Part shown: positions 63,616-64,000 of the stretch, piece by piece | Numbering within the stretch: the first letter of the stretch is position 1 | Layout: the number at the start of each line of letters is the position of its first letter | Assembly (NCBI GenBank): GCA_021186555.1 | Contig: JAJKFL010000042.1 | Coordinates: forward strand, 43,251,980-43,315,979 | From: Reticulitermes speratus | Lineage: Eukaryota > Arthropoda > Insecta > Blattodea > Rhinotermitidae | Reading direction: 5' to 3' | DNA: 64,000 nt | The notes under the pieces: model-generated | Databases searched by the model: none | Seen by the model: only the letters and a program-made list of their open reading frames with translations | Told to the model about the DNA's origin: nothing | Translations under genes and position numbers: made by a program

Positions 63616-64000
63616 TGTACCTTTATTTATGTTGTATCTGTCCTCTCGTCCTTATGAAGCAGCATCGTGATCTTACTCGAAATGGTCGATTCTGTGACGT
63701 CCACGTGTTTCTGTCACAAATGCAAATTGAAAGTAAAACGAATTCTTAACGAGGTTCAGTCAGCAGTCTGTGGGACCTCCACGCAGTCCTCTTCCTGAAC
63801 TTGAACTGTCGTCAGAGGTTAGACAACTGACATTTCCAGTTCTGAGTGCATATTTTATTGGAGACGAATACGGACTGGTCTGGTGCTGGGGGCCAGACGC
63901 TTGTACTTCTGCAGGAGATTGGCAATCCTGATGCAAAGATAAATGTGTCCCAGTACTTTAGCTTTCAAAGTCGAGTGCTAATTATATATATATGTATATA
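63616..64000. other. No recognised feature
   Basis: Unique-looking DNA; ends in a TATATATATATGTATATA run. Confidence 0.4.

Overview
The window is non-coding, repeat-dominated DNA from a large animal genome, almost certainly an insect. The best guess is a cockroach or termite (Blattodea, possibly a Periplaneta-like species). That guess rests on my recollection of the LINE tail peptides and tRNA-derived SINE bodies seen here; no search was run. There are no operons, ribosome binding sites, rRNAs, convincing tRNA genes or CRISPR arrays. Nearly every open reading frame is a translated SINE or an open tandem repeat. One convincing host exon is seen (53978-54116, + strand, AG acceptor, GT donor, 46 complete codons), so most of the window is probably intronic or intergenic.

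Layout. 0-5.5 kb: degenerate SINEs, LINE tails and a 185 bp TA-flanked MITE. 5.5-12.3 kb: two tandem arrays (42 bp and 114 bp units), both derived from one TTAA-flanked, piggyBac-type non-autonomous element. 12-30 kb: SINEs of four tRNA-like families, LINE 3' tails, a 484 bp pogo/Tigger-type MITE, a ~490 bp MITE family, a 404 bp hAT element with a perfect 8 bp target duplication, and two 48 bp-unit satellites. 31.6-32.4 kb: a 34 bp satellite with a ~235 bp higher-order period. 33-40 kb: SINEs, element relics and a complete hammerhead-ribozyme-like motif at 39.0 kb. 40.0-41.9 kb: a compound (CCAT)n minisatellite beside five tandem 96 bp units. 42-53 kb: microsatellites, SINEs, LINE tails, inverted Penelope-like ends and a second copy of the 185 bp MITE. 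54.0-55.1 kb: the host exon, then a 648 bp PIF/Harbinger element with TTA duplications and an N-terminal MADF exon. 55-64 kb: SINEs, LINE tails and a nested inverted structure at 61.5-62.4 kb.

Two observations stand out. First, dispersed Penelope-like (PLE) relics on both strands carry a hairpin between a CUGANGA-like box and GAAAC whose stem covaries between copies. One copy also has helix I and fits a minimal-helix-III hammerhead ribozyme; several copies lie head-to-head as inverted pairs. Second, two unrelated-looking satellites come from different internal segments of the same piggyBac-type MITE, a traceable case of satellite birth. All identities, TIRs and TSDs were read by eye; alignment and database searches were not possible.
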